Source: Blastopirellula marina
GTDB lineage: Bacteria > Planctomycetota > Planctomycetia > Pirellulales > Thermoguttaceae
Direction: 5' to 3'
Assembly (NCBI GenBank): GCA_020721965.1
Contig: DYLS01000009.1
Coordinates: 1-62,889 of the forward strand
Length of the DNA: 62,889 nt
The notes beneath the pieces are model-generated. The model was given only the letters and a program-made list of their open reading frames with translations. It had not been told where the DNA came from and searched no databases. Shown here in pieces: positions 9,652-17,096 of this stretch. The first letter of the stretch is position 1. Each line of letters starts with the position of its first letter. A program made the translations under genes and the position numbers.

Positions 9652-9720
9652 TAAAGTTTGAAAAGCGATTCAAGGCGGTCTTCGCCGGACATTCCTAAGC
9701 GTCAAGCCAAGTTGCCACAA

Positions 9721-10005
9721 ATGCAAATTTTTCCCCACATCGGATGGTTGCTGTTGTGGTCGATCGTAGGGTTTGTCATGGCCGCTATCGCGGTTTGGCT
9801 GATTCGGCGTGTTCGCCACGACGTCCTGTCGCGGAGCGATTCCGCAATCGAAACCGAACAGATGTTGCGTCAATTCGAAGCGTTGAAGGCCGAAGGGAAA
9901 CTCGAGGACAGGGAGTACCGAGCCATCCGCGAACGACTACGGAATGCGAAAACGTCGGAAGCGGTCCAATCGGGCAAGACGAGTGGCCGGCGTCCTCGCT
10001 CCTGA
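9721..10005 (+). CDS. small membrane protein with SHOCT-like C-terminus
   Basis: A 94-residue protein. The ATG at 9721 was chosen because the longer frame (from 9658) starts just after a transposable element and lacks similarity. Residues about 7-28 form one membrane helix (WLLLWSIVGFVMAAIAVWLI). The C-terminal part EQMLRQFEALKAEGKLEDREYRAIRERL is a SHOCT-like short helical module, thought to mediate oligomerisation. The upstream Shine-Dalgarno is weak. Function is unknown. It is a common small-protein type in Planctomycetes. Confidence 0.6.
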   Translation: MQIFPHIGWLLLWSIVGFVMAAIAVWLIRRVRHDVLSRSDSAIETEQMLRQFEALKAEGKLEDREYRAIRERLRNAKTSEAVQSGKTSGRRPRS

Positions 10006-10539
10006 GACCCCCCTAGAGGACCGTCTCAACCCATCCGCAAGGCATAACGGAATAAACTGCCTGAAACTCTTGAACGACCAAGACATAGGATCGCGAGGTT
10101 AGGTACGAGGTAGACTTTAACGTACGGACGTGTCTTGCTGGTTATGCGGTTGGTTTGCCGAAATGGGCATTGTCCGCAGCCAACCAAATCAGCCGTCCGA
10201 TGACGTCTTTTAGCCCTGGAATTGAACGCTGCTGGGCGTTGGGGCGGAGGAGGCCGCGACGGCGACCATTGGAGCTGTACACTGGAGATCGCCCTAATAT
10301 CAAAATACCATGGCGCTGAGTCGTTTGCGTGGCTCAACACCTTGTTGTGGGGCATAGCCCTCGCAACTTAAGCCGGGTGCATCATTCCATCAGGCGAACT
10401 TTGCGCCGTAGTGCTAGCAGCCCTGGCGAGCACTGCCGATTTCCGGAGTGTTCGTAGTTAGCCAGCCAGCCGCGGAATCCCAAGGTCCCAGATTTAACAC
10501 TGAACACGACCTCCCGAAAGACTTCTAGGACGCTCGATC
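10006..10539. other. intergenic region upstream of clpX
   Basis: About 530 bp. The only structure is the second copy of the diverged ~100-bp repeat at 10318-10417. No gene, clear promoter or RNA gene was recognised. Confidence 0.5.
10318..10417. repeat. third dispersed repeat, copy 2
   Basis: Counterpart of 8771-8873, about 1.5 kb away and in the same orientation. Shared blocks include TGGCTC, CCTCGCAA and ATCAGGCG-ACTTTGCGC. It ends about 120 bp before the clpX start codon. Confidence 0.55.
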
Positions 10540-11844
10540 ATGCCGACAGGACGGGATTTTACTTCCGGACGCCGTGGGACCGGTAGCACGAAGAAGAACG
10601 CTTTTTGTTCGTTTTGTCGAAAAAGCTACCGCGACGTCGGACCGCTCGTCGAGGGTCCCGGCGACGTCTACATTTGCGGCGAATGCATCGATCTTTGCCA
10701 GTCCATTTTGGATCAAGAGCGCAAGCGTCGCGGGACGACCAGGCCGCTTTTTGGCCGAGTGCCCTCCCCCCGAGAAATTGTCGAGAAGTTCAACGAATTC
10801 GTCGTCGGTCAAGAGGAAGCCAAGAAAACGCTTGCCGTAGCGGTGTACACTCATTACCGCCGCCTCATGCACCACGGTACCTCGGATGTGATGATCGAGA
10901 AATCGAACATCCTCTTGATCGGGCCGACGGGGTCGGGTAAGACGCTTTTGGCCCAGACCCTCGCCCGACTGCTCGACGTCCCCTTCGCTATCGGCGACGC
11001 CACGACCCTCACCGAAGCCGGTTATGTGGGCGAAGACGTGGAAAACCTGCTGCTCAAGCTCTTGCACGCCGCCGATTTCGACCTCGAGTCCGCCCAGCGC
11101 GGCATCATCTACATCGATGAAATCGACAAAATCCGAAAGACGGGCCATAACGTTTCCATCACCCGCGATGTCTCGGGGGAAGGCGTTCAGCAGGCGCTGC
11201 TGAAGATGCTGGAGGGCACCGTATCCAATGTCCCGCCCCAAGGCGGCCGGAAGCATCCGGAACAGCAGTACATTCAGGTCGATACGTCCAATATTCTCTT
11301 CATCTGTGGCGGAACCTTCGTCGGATTGGAGGACATTATCGCACGGCGATTGGGGAAGCGGGCGATCGGCTTCAGTTCGACGATGTCTGCGTCCCAGAAC
11401 AGCGATTCTCCCAGCGAAGAGGAACGAAGCCGCTTCCTGATGGCGCACGTAACCAGCGAGGATCTCGTCGAATTCGGACTGATTCCCGAGCTGATCGGGC
11501 GACTTCCCGTCGTCAGCACATTGCAACCGCTCAACATAGATGCCCTCGTTCGCGTCCTTTCGGAACCGAAGAATGCTCTGGTCAAGCAATACCAGGAGCT
11601 GTTCGCTATGGAGAACGCCGAGTTGGAATTCACCGATGCCGCGCTCAAGCTGATTGCCCGAAAAGCGTACGATCGCGGCACGGGGGCGAGGGGCCTGCGA
11701 GCCATCGTCGAAGGGATCATGCTCGACGCGATTTACAATCTTCCGGATCAGCCCCCGGGGCTACGCTACGTGGTGGATACGGATGTCGTCGAGGGGCGAG
11801 TGCCGCTCGTTGGCCAGCCGCCTGCTCAACAGAAGCGAGCGTAG
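10540..11844 (+). CDS. clpX: ATP-dependent Clp protease ATP-binding subunit ClpX
   Basis: A 434-residue AAA+ unfoldase that feeds substrates to ClpP. The N-terminal zinc-binding domain has C23, C26, C46 and C49 (CSFC and CGEC). Walker A GPTGSGKT is at 128-135, the GYVG pore loop at 161-164, Walker B YIDEID at 191-196 and the RKH loop near 237. The ClpP-docking tripeptide IGF is present at 276-278, so this is a ClpP-interacting ClpX rather than an HslU-like relative. The length is normal. There is no clpP or tig next to it, unlike the common tig-clpP-clpX order. Confidence 0.93.
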   Translation: MPTGRDFTSGRRGTGSTKKNAFCSFCRKSYRDVGPLVEGPGDVYICGECIDLCQSILDQERKRRGTTRPLFGRVPSPREIVEKFNEFVVGQEEAKKTLAVAVYTHYRRLMHHGTSDVMIEKSNILLIGPTGSGKTLLAQTLARLLDVPFAIGDATTLTEAGYVGEDVENLLLKLLHAADFDLESAQRGIIYIDEIDKIRKTGHNVSITRDVSGEGVQQALLKMLEGTVSNVPPQGGRKHPEQQYIQVDTSNILFICGGTFVGLEDIIARRLGKRAIGFSSTMSASQNSDSPSEEERSRFLMAHVTSEDLVEFGLIPELIGRLPVVSTLQPLNIDALVRVLSEPKNALVKQYQELFAMENAELEFTDAALKLIARKAYDRGTGARGLRAIVEGIMLDAIYNLPDQPPGLRYVVDTDVVEGRVPLVGQPPAQQKRA

Positions 11845-11920
11845 GCTGATCGCGTACCTGTCCACTAGCAGCGATGCGATCCAGGGACGAAGCGATCTCC
11901 CCCGCAGCGCCCAAGCTGGC

Positions 11921-13039
11921 TTATCTCCGCGCCATTTCCCGCAGGATACCCATCCCCCGCTGAATCGTCTCGTCTGGCGCGGCGTAGGAAATGCGAAAGT
12001 GGGTATCCTGCCGGCTAAAGACGCCGCCAGGGATGATAAGCAGTCCAAACCGTTCGATCGCCTGAGTCACGAATTCGGTGGCCGTGCCCCACGGCACCCG
12101 CGGAAAGGCATAGAAGGCCCCGCTCGGCATCACCATCTCGTAATACCCTCGTAAACATTCCACCACGAGGTCCCGTTTCCGCTTGTATGCCTGATAAACG
12201 GGTTGCATGTCGTAGTCCACGGCTCTGAGCCCCGCCCATTGCAAGGGATGCGGCGCACAAACAAAGCTATACTGTTGGAGTTTCAACATCTGCTGAATGA
12301 TCTCGCGTGGGCCGTGGGCAAATCCCAGTCGCCAGCCAGGCATCCCGTGGCTCTTGCTGAACCCCGCCACGACAATGGTCTGGGGATTGTACTTGGCCGG
12401 CGAGACGAACGGTTCATCGTAGCAAAAATCGCAATAGATTTCGTCGCTCAGAAGAGCCACGTTCCGCCTCTCGGCCAGCTCAGCCAATTCGCAAAGCGAC
12501 TGTGCGCTCAATACCGCCCCGGTTGGATTCGCGGGACTATTGACAATGATCATCTTCGTCCTTGCAGTCAGTGCGGCCTCGACTCGATTGACATCAATTT
12601 GGAAATCCGGGTAGGTGTCCACATAAACGGGAACACCACCGGCCACGTGAACCAGGGCGTCGTACATCACGAAATACGGATCGAAAACAATCACTTCGTC
12701 CCCCGGGTTCACCAGCGTCAATACAGCCAGCATCAACCCGCCGCTGGTCCCACTGGTGACGAATACCTCCCGATCCGGGTGGTTGTACTTCTTCGCGATC
12801 TCGGCTTGCAAGCGTTCCTGAAAAGCCGTTACTCCCTGAGTCAGGGAATAGCCGTTCTTGCCTTGCCGGATGGCTTCTACCGCGGATTGCTTCAATTCTT
12901 CAGGGACATCGAAATCGGGCTGGCCAATGGACAAATTGACGGGATCTTTGAGCTTGGCCCCCAACTCGAAGACCTTGCGAATACCGGAGGCATCAAAGCG
13001 TGTCATACGCTGCGCCAGCCACGGATGCGTCATTCCCAT
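11921..13039 (-). CDS. class I/II PLP-dependent aminotransferase
   Basis: A 372-residue fold-type I aminotransferase, close to the aspartate aminotransferase AspC/AatA group. Motifs: SIGQPDFDVP (37-46), NSPANPTG (167-174), DEIY (199-202), and the PLP-binding Lys229 in GFSKSHGMPGWRLGF. The C-terminal arginine for the alpha-carboxylate is likely in HFRISYA. The likely reaction is transfer between an amino acid and 2-oxoglutarate; the substrate cannot be fixed from sequence. It is convergent with clpX (76 bp apart). The start could be the Met at residue 3. Confidence 0.85.
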   Translation of the reverse strand: MGMTHPWLAQRMTRFDASGIRKVFELGAKLKDPVNLSIGQPDFDVPEELKQSAVEAIRQGKNGYSLTQGVTAFQERLQAEIAKKYNHPDREVFVTSGTSGGLMLAVLTLVNPGDEVIVFDPYFVMYDALVHVAGGVPVYVDTYPDFQIDVNRVEAALTARTKMIIVNSPANPTGAVLSAQSLCELAELAERRNVALLSDEIYCDFCYDEPFVSPAKYNPQTIVVAGFSKSHGMPGWRLGFAHGPREIIQQMLKLQQYSFVCAPHPLQWAGLRAVDYDMQPVYQAYKRKRDLVVECLRGYYEMVMPSGAFYAFPRVPWGTATEFVTQAIERFGLLIIPGGVFSRQDTHFRISYAAPDETIQRGMGILREMARR

Positions 13040-13192
13040 GCGAAATGTCCCTCTATCGTCAAGTAGATCATACGTCGCGGCTGCCCATATCGCGCAACTC
13101 TAGGTCCCGGGCACCTCATCCGTGACTCGCCATTGGCCGAGTTCCTGAAACTGCACTTCCTTTCGACCATTGATGTGTTTCAAGACTCCTGA

Positions 13193-13358
13193 CTGGACTA
13201 TTGCAACTTGGGTTCACTAGATCCCGTCTTCCCCTCAGGAGATGGTGGGGCGAAGGCAGTTTCCCACGCAAACAGATTTCCTTATTTTCCTAAATTGTCC
13301 AACGCTCGAGCTTGTCGTGTTCTCTTAGAGGGGGAGCGAGCCATTTGCAAAAGTCCAG
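13193..13358 (+). mobile_element. family-1 MITE-like element, copy C
   Basis: 166 bp, ends CTGGACTATTGCAA and TTGCAAAAGTCCAG, in forward orientation. Flanked by a perfect 6-bp duplication TCCTGA (13187-13192 and 13359-13364). Confidence 0.9.
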
Positions 13359-13630
13359 TCCTGACGGTTTGGCGATCAAAAAAGCCAGTTTCATTCAACA
13401 ACGCTTTTTTTGCAACCGGTGCCCGGGTCAGGCTTACTGTCTTGTCGCTCGACACGCAGAGGCGTCAAGTGTATCAAGTGAATTTGTGAAAAAAGCCGCT
13501 GGTTGGCGTCATGCAATGGCCGAAAGCTCCTCGACACCGCTTTTTGCGGCCATCGGTGCGTTGTCCGCCGCCAGACGCGATTTTATACTACCCTCTGATC
13601 GGTGACCGTGAGCAACGTCAAGATCGCTGG

Positions 13631-13714
13631 CCGGGAAAAATCATTGGCGGCAAAGATCCTTCACCGGGAAAGATCATTTACCGCGAAAGATCGTTTACCG
13701 CGAAAGGCGTACGC
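13631..13714. repeat. five-copy 17-bp tandem repeat upstream of sulfatase
   Basis: Units begin at 13631, 13648 (16 bp), 13664, 13681 and 13698, with consensus CCGSGAAAGATCRTTTA. Period 17 cannot be coding, which supports the downstream start of the sulfatase. The sequence is unrelated to the 17-bp array at 5054. Confidence 0.8.
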
Positions 13715-13801
13715 AAATCCATCGAATCCGTTCAGCATAGAAGCGTGTACGTGAAGGCGTGTGGCACTTCTTATGGCTCTAGTAAGACTTGGGAGGCAGT
13801 C

Positions 13802-15688
13802 ATGAAACTCTGGTTCGGCGTCTTTCTCAGTGTTTGGATCGGCTTGGCCGCAGTGTCTTGGGCCGCGGAAACCGAAGCCGGCGGCGACTCCCGCCCCAAC
13901 ATTCTATGGCTCACATGCGAAGACACAGGGCCACAGCTAGGATGTTACGGCGATGACTATGCGGAGACGCCACATTTGGACGCTCTCGCTCGGCGTGGCA
14001 CGATCTATCTGCGCTGCTGGTCGACCGCCCCAGTTTGCGCCCCCGCCCGCACCACCATCATCTCGGGCATGTATCCCAGCTCCACGGGTTCCGAGCACAT
14101 GCGAAGCTGGGTCCCGTTTCCACAAAGGCTTGCTTATTATCCGCAAATCCTGAGGGGAGCGGGCTACTACTGCACCAACAACTCCAAGGAAGATTACAAC
14201 CTAATCAACCAGGCAAAGGTCTGGGACGAATCTTCTACCAAGGCCCATTGGAAAAACCGACCGGCAGGGAAACCTTTCTTCGCAATCTTCAACTTTACTA
14301 TCACACACGAAAGTCAAATCCGGAATCGGCCCCATGAGCTGGTTCACGATCCCGCCAAAGTGCGTATCCCCGCTTATCACCCCAACACCCCCGAAGTGCG
14401 TCACGATTGGGCGCAGTATTACGACCGCATTACGGAGATGGACGCCATGGCCGGCGAGCGTCTGAAGGAGTTGGAAGAGGCTGGTCTGGCGGATGATACG
14501 ATTGTCTTTTTCTACGGCGATCACGGCTCGGGAATGCCACGGAGCAAGCGATGTCTCTACAACTCGGGCCTGCGGGTACCAATGATCGTTTATATTCCAC
14601 CGAAGTTCCAACACTTGGCCCCGGCAGACTACCGCCCCGGCGGCAAAACGGAACGACTCGTGGACTTCGTGGATTTGGCACCGACCGTCTTAAGCTTGGT
14701 TGGGGTACATCCGCCGGATTGGATGGAAGGGCATGCCTTTCTCGGCCCCTATGCCGTGGAACCACAACCTTATCTCTTCGCCCTCCGCGGGAGAATGGAT
14801 GAGCGTTACGATTTGATCCGTGCCGCAACCGATGGCCGGTACGTTTATATTCGCAACTACATGCCCTATTTGCCCTTGGGCCAGCACGTCACTTACATGT
14901 TTCAAACCCCAACCACGCAGGTATGGTGGAGATTGTTCCAAGAGGAGAAACTCAACGAACAGCAAGCCTACTTCTGGCATCGCCCTCGCTCACCGGAGGA
15001 ACTCTATAACACGCAAGCTGACCCCGATGAAGTCGATAATCTCGCGGGGCGTCCCGAGTTTCGCGAGGTGCAGGAGAAACTATCCAAGGCATTAAGAGAG
15101 CATATTGTGGCCACGCGCGATTTGGGATTTCTGCCCGAACCCGAAATCCACACCAGGGCCGAATCTCGCACCCCATACGACTACGGCCGCGGCCGCTCAT
15201 ATCCCTTGGCTCGCATCCTCCTGGCGGCGGAAAAGGCATCCTCGCTGGATCCAGGCGACACCCCAGATTTGATTGCGTTTCTGGAGGATGGCGACAGTGC
15301 TGTGCGGTATTGGGCAGCCCTGGGGCTGTTATCCCGCGGGACGGCGGCCGTGCAGCTCGCGCGTGAGAAGCTCCTCGCCGCGTTGGCGGACGACGAACCC
15401 AGCCCACGTATTGCGGCCGCCTGGGCTTTGGCGAAGTATGGCGCGGCCTCAGATCGAGAGAAGGCACTGGAGACTCTAGCGTCTCTCATCTCGTACGAGG
15501 ACAACGGCCTATATGTAGCCCTGATGGCTTTAACGGCGGTGGATGACCTCGGCCCCCCCGCGGCTACGTTGAAAGACCTGGTTCAACAGCATTCTCGGCC
15601 GACCATCCAACGCATTCACGACCGAATGAAAGACGTTATCCCACGTTTGGTCGAGCACTTCCTGACAACTTTGGGCCAAGCACCTTAA
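13802..15688 (+). CDS. secreted sulfatase with C-terminal HEAT-like repeats
   Basis: A 628-residue type I sulfatase. The ATG at 13802 follows GGGAGG and begins a signal peptide (MKLWFGVFLSVWIGLAAVSW, cleavage before AAETE). The formylglycine motif CAPAR has Cys79 as the residue to be modified by a formylglycine-generating enzyme. Metal ligands are expected in WLTCEDTGPQLGCYG and FFYGDHGSGMPR. Residues about 30-450 match heparan N-sulfatase-like enzymes. The last about 150 residues (from YPLARILLAAEKA) are alpha-helical and HEAT-like, with AVRYWAALGLLSRG and PRIAAAWALAKYG. This tail is common in planctomycete sulfatases and probably mediates binding. The substrate is unknown. Confidence 0.88.
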   Translation: MKLWFGVFLSVWIGLAAVSWAAETEAGGDSRPNILWLTCEDTGPQLGCYGDDYAETPHLDALARRGTIYLRCWSTAPVCAPARTTIISGMYPSSTGSEHMRSWVPFPQRLAYYPQILRGAGYYCTNNSKEDYNLINQAKVWDESSTKAHWKNRPAGKPFFAIFNFTITHESQIRNRPHELVHDPAKVRIPAYHPNTPEVRHDWAQYYDRITEMDAMAGERLKELEEAGLADDTIVFFYGDHGSGMPRSKRCLYNSGLRVPMIVYIPPKFQHLAPADYRPGGKTERLVDFVDLAPTVLSLVGVHPPDWMEGHAFLGPYAVEPQPYLFALRGRMDERYDLIRAATDGRYVYIRNYMPYLPLGQHVTYMFQTPTTQVWWRLFQEEKLNEQQAYFWHRPRSPEELYNTQADPDEVDNLAGRPEFREVQEKLSKALREHIVATRDLGFLPEPEIHTRAESRTPYDYGRGRSYPLARILLAAEKASSLDPGDTPDLIAFLEDGDSAVRYWAALGLLSRGTAAVQLAREKLLAALADDEPSPRIAAAWALAKYGAASDREKALETLASLISYEDNGLYVALMALTAVDDLGPPAATLKDLVQQHSRPTIQRIHDRMKDVIPRLVEHFLTTLGQAP

Positions 15689-15816
15689 TTGTACCAACTG
15701 TCCCTCCATCAAGCCTGTGGGCAAGCAATCTTGTCAACATGCAATGCAGACTGCCCCTAGATTCATCTGCGTCTAACGGTTTTGACGGATGCGCTTCAAA
15801 AACTCAGACGGCAGAA

Positions 15817-15851
15817 ACAAAAAAGGGGGCACACATTGATGTGGCCCCTTT
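15817..15851 (-). terminator. intrinsic terminator of the zinc-ribbon gene
   Basis: Stem AAAGGGG (15822-15828) with CCCCTTT (15845-15851), extended after one mismatch by CACA/TGTG. On the minus strand the hairpin is followed by TTTTGTTT, a good U-tract. It lies 48 bp downstream of the minus-strand gene ending at 15899 and may also serve the sulfatase in the other direction. Confidence 0.75.
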
Positions 15852-15898
15852 GCATTCCAAATGGTTGCTACCGGCTCGTGCTACCGCCCGAGCTCGCG

Positions 15899-16273
15899 TT
15901 ACTGCTGAACGGCGTTCAGAATCTTATTCAGCCGCTGCAATTCCGTTTGAATAGCTTCCAACTGGAGGCGGCTATCGGCCTGGAGCTTTACTACATCCTC
16001 AATCCATTGCGTGGCGGCACTCAATCCTCCATGCTGGTTGGCGAATTCAATGACCTTGTCCTCGGCGTCGGGACTGGCCGCAGCAGGCGCCCCACCTCTC
16101 GCCCGTCGCAACGGCGCAACCCTAATGCGTGGCACCCGGCGACGGCCACTAGCAACGAACTGGTGGCCGCACTGTTTACACACGGACGCTCGCGCAGCCA
16201 CAATGGCACCACAGGCGGGGCATTGTTTCCGACCGCGACCCAGCACCACGTCTCCAAACGACTTTTTCGCCAT
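15899..16273 (-). CDS. zinc-ribbon protein with C-terminal coiled coil
   Basis: A 124-residue protein. Four cysteines at 18, 21, 32 and 35 (CPAC and CKQC) form a double-CXXC zinc ribbon. A basic linker (residues about 43-60, RRRVPRIRVAPLRRARGG) follows, then an Ala-rich spacer. The predicted coiled coil at about 85-124 (WIEDVVKLQADSRLQLEAI and on) could drive dimerisation. Nucleic-acid or protein binding is plausible from the ribbon and basic patch, but no family function is known. The start ATG is well placed, and a good terminator follows. Confidence 0.65.
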   Translation of the reverse strand: MAKKSFGDVVLGRGRKQCPACGAIVAARASVCKQCGHQFVASGRRRVPRIRVAPLRRARGGAPAAASPDAEDKVIEFANQHGGLSAATQWIEDVVKLQADSRLQLEAIQTELQRLNKILNAVQQ

Positions 16274-17096
16274 GATTCAACTCCTCCAACAACTGACGGA
16301 AAAGGAAAAACCGCAACAACCCCTCCCAATATGCGATGCTCCTTAGAGCATTCCATGTGACGTCAATCCGTTCCTGCCAGACGCCTGTTCGTGGTTGCAG
16401 CGCGCGACTATCTTAAAATGCTATCTTCAAGCTGCTACAGCCGTCTCACACCGCTTGCTCGATAGACATCCACATTTTGCATCTACCCGGCATTTTAGTT
16501 TCACGGTCATGAGCTTGCTATATTTTTAGCAAGCTCCGAACGAAACGACAAGTGGCTCAATGATAAAAACGATGAGTTTTCCGATTAAGCAACCATATCT
16601 TAAAAACGGCGTCCTGCTGCTGCCGAGGAGAATGCGATGGAAATGCACCAGCAACTAACCACGCCCGTGCAATTCGTAGGGGTCCGGTAAAATATGCCGC
16701 GGACTACCAGGATGGCCGCCTCGGGACTACCCCGCCGATTCCGCCGATAACCTCGGTGGCCCAAAGTCTTCGGAATACTCAAGTCGGTCGGCAGCCAACA
16801 AAAGGATTCCTTTAACCCCCGTCCGGCGTCCGATTGGAAAGAATAACCCTGCCCTTTCCTGGGTGATACAACCCATTGCACACGTTTGGCAACTCTTTCA
16901 CCTCAGGCCACGTTCATCCGCAAAAAGTGTGTTCCGAGGGTGTCCGAGAAATGCGACGCGGCAAGCGGCAAGAAATTCCAAGCCGGAAAGCTGAGAGTTC
17001 AATCTCAATTCTTTCCTGCTGAGTTCTGTTTGCTTGCTCGACCGGAAGTTTCCTAGCCCCGAATTCTTGGAAAATCGTGATCGAAGAGCTGACAGC
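16274..17096. other. intergenic region, no recognised gene
   Basis: About 820 bp between divergent genes. It contains the inverted repeat at 16511-16536 and otherwise nothing recognisable. Minus-strand frames at 16600-16881 and 16898-17110 have no similarity to known proteins, and base composition is lower in GC than in neighbouring genes. An RNA gene cannot be excluded but no known fold was seen. Confidence 0.4.
16511..16536. repeat. perfect 10-bp inverted repeat
   Basis: GAGCTTGCTA (16511-16520), loop TATTTT, TAGCAAGCTC (16527-16536). There is no T-tract and no gene nearby to terminate. It could be an operator or an RNA hairpin; the role is unknown. Confidence 0.5.

Larger units (their letters stand above)
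8676..9720. other. repeat-filled intergenic region upstream of trpB
   Basis: About 1 kb with no supportable gene. From left to right it holds one copy of a diverged ~100-bp repeat (8771-8873), a degenerate short-period repeat (8962-9064), a family-2 element (9329-9480) and a family-1 element (9487-9651). Open frames here overlap the repeats and have no recognisable product. Confidence 0.6.
13040..13801. other. intergenic region between aminotransferase and sulfatase
   Basis: About 760 bp between divergent genes. It holds the family-1 element at 13193-13358 and a 17-bp tandem array at 13631-13714. The open frame from 13511 that joins the sulfatase crosses this array and is not taken as coding. 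No clear promoter was seen. Confidence 0.55.

Noticed and set aside
13511-13801. Upstream extension of the sulfatase reading frame
   Set aside because: It runs through a 17-bp tandem array, which cannot keep frame meaning, and the signal peptide starts at 13802.
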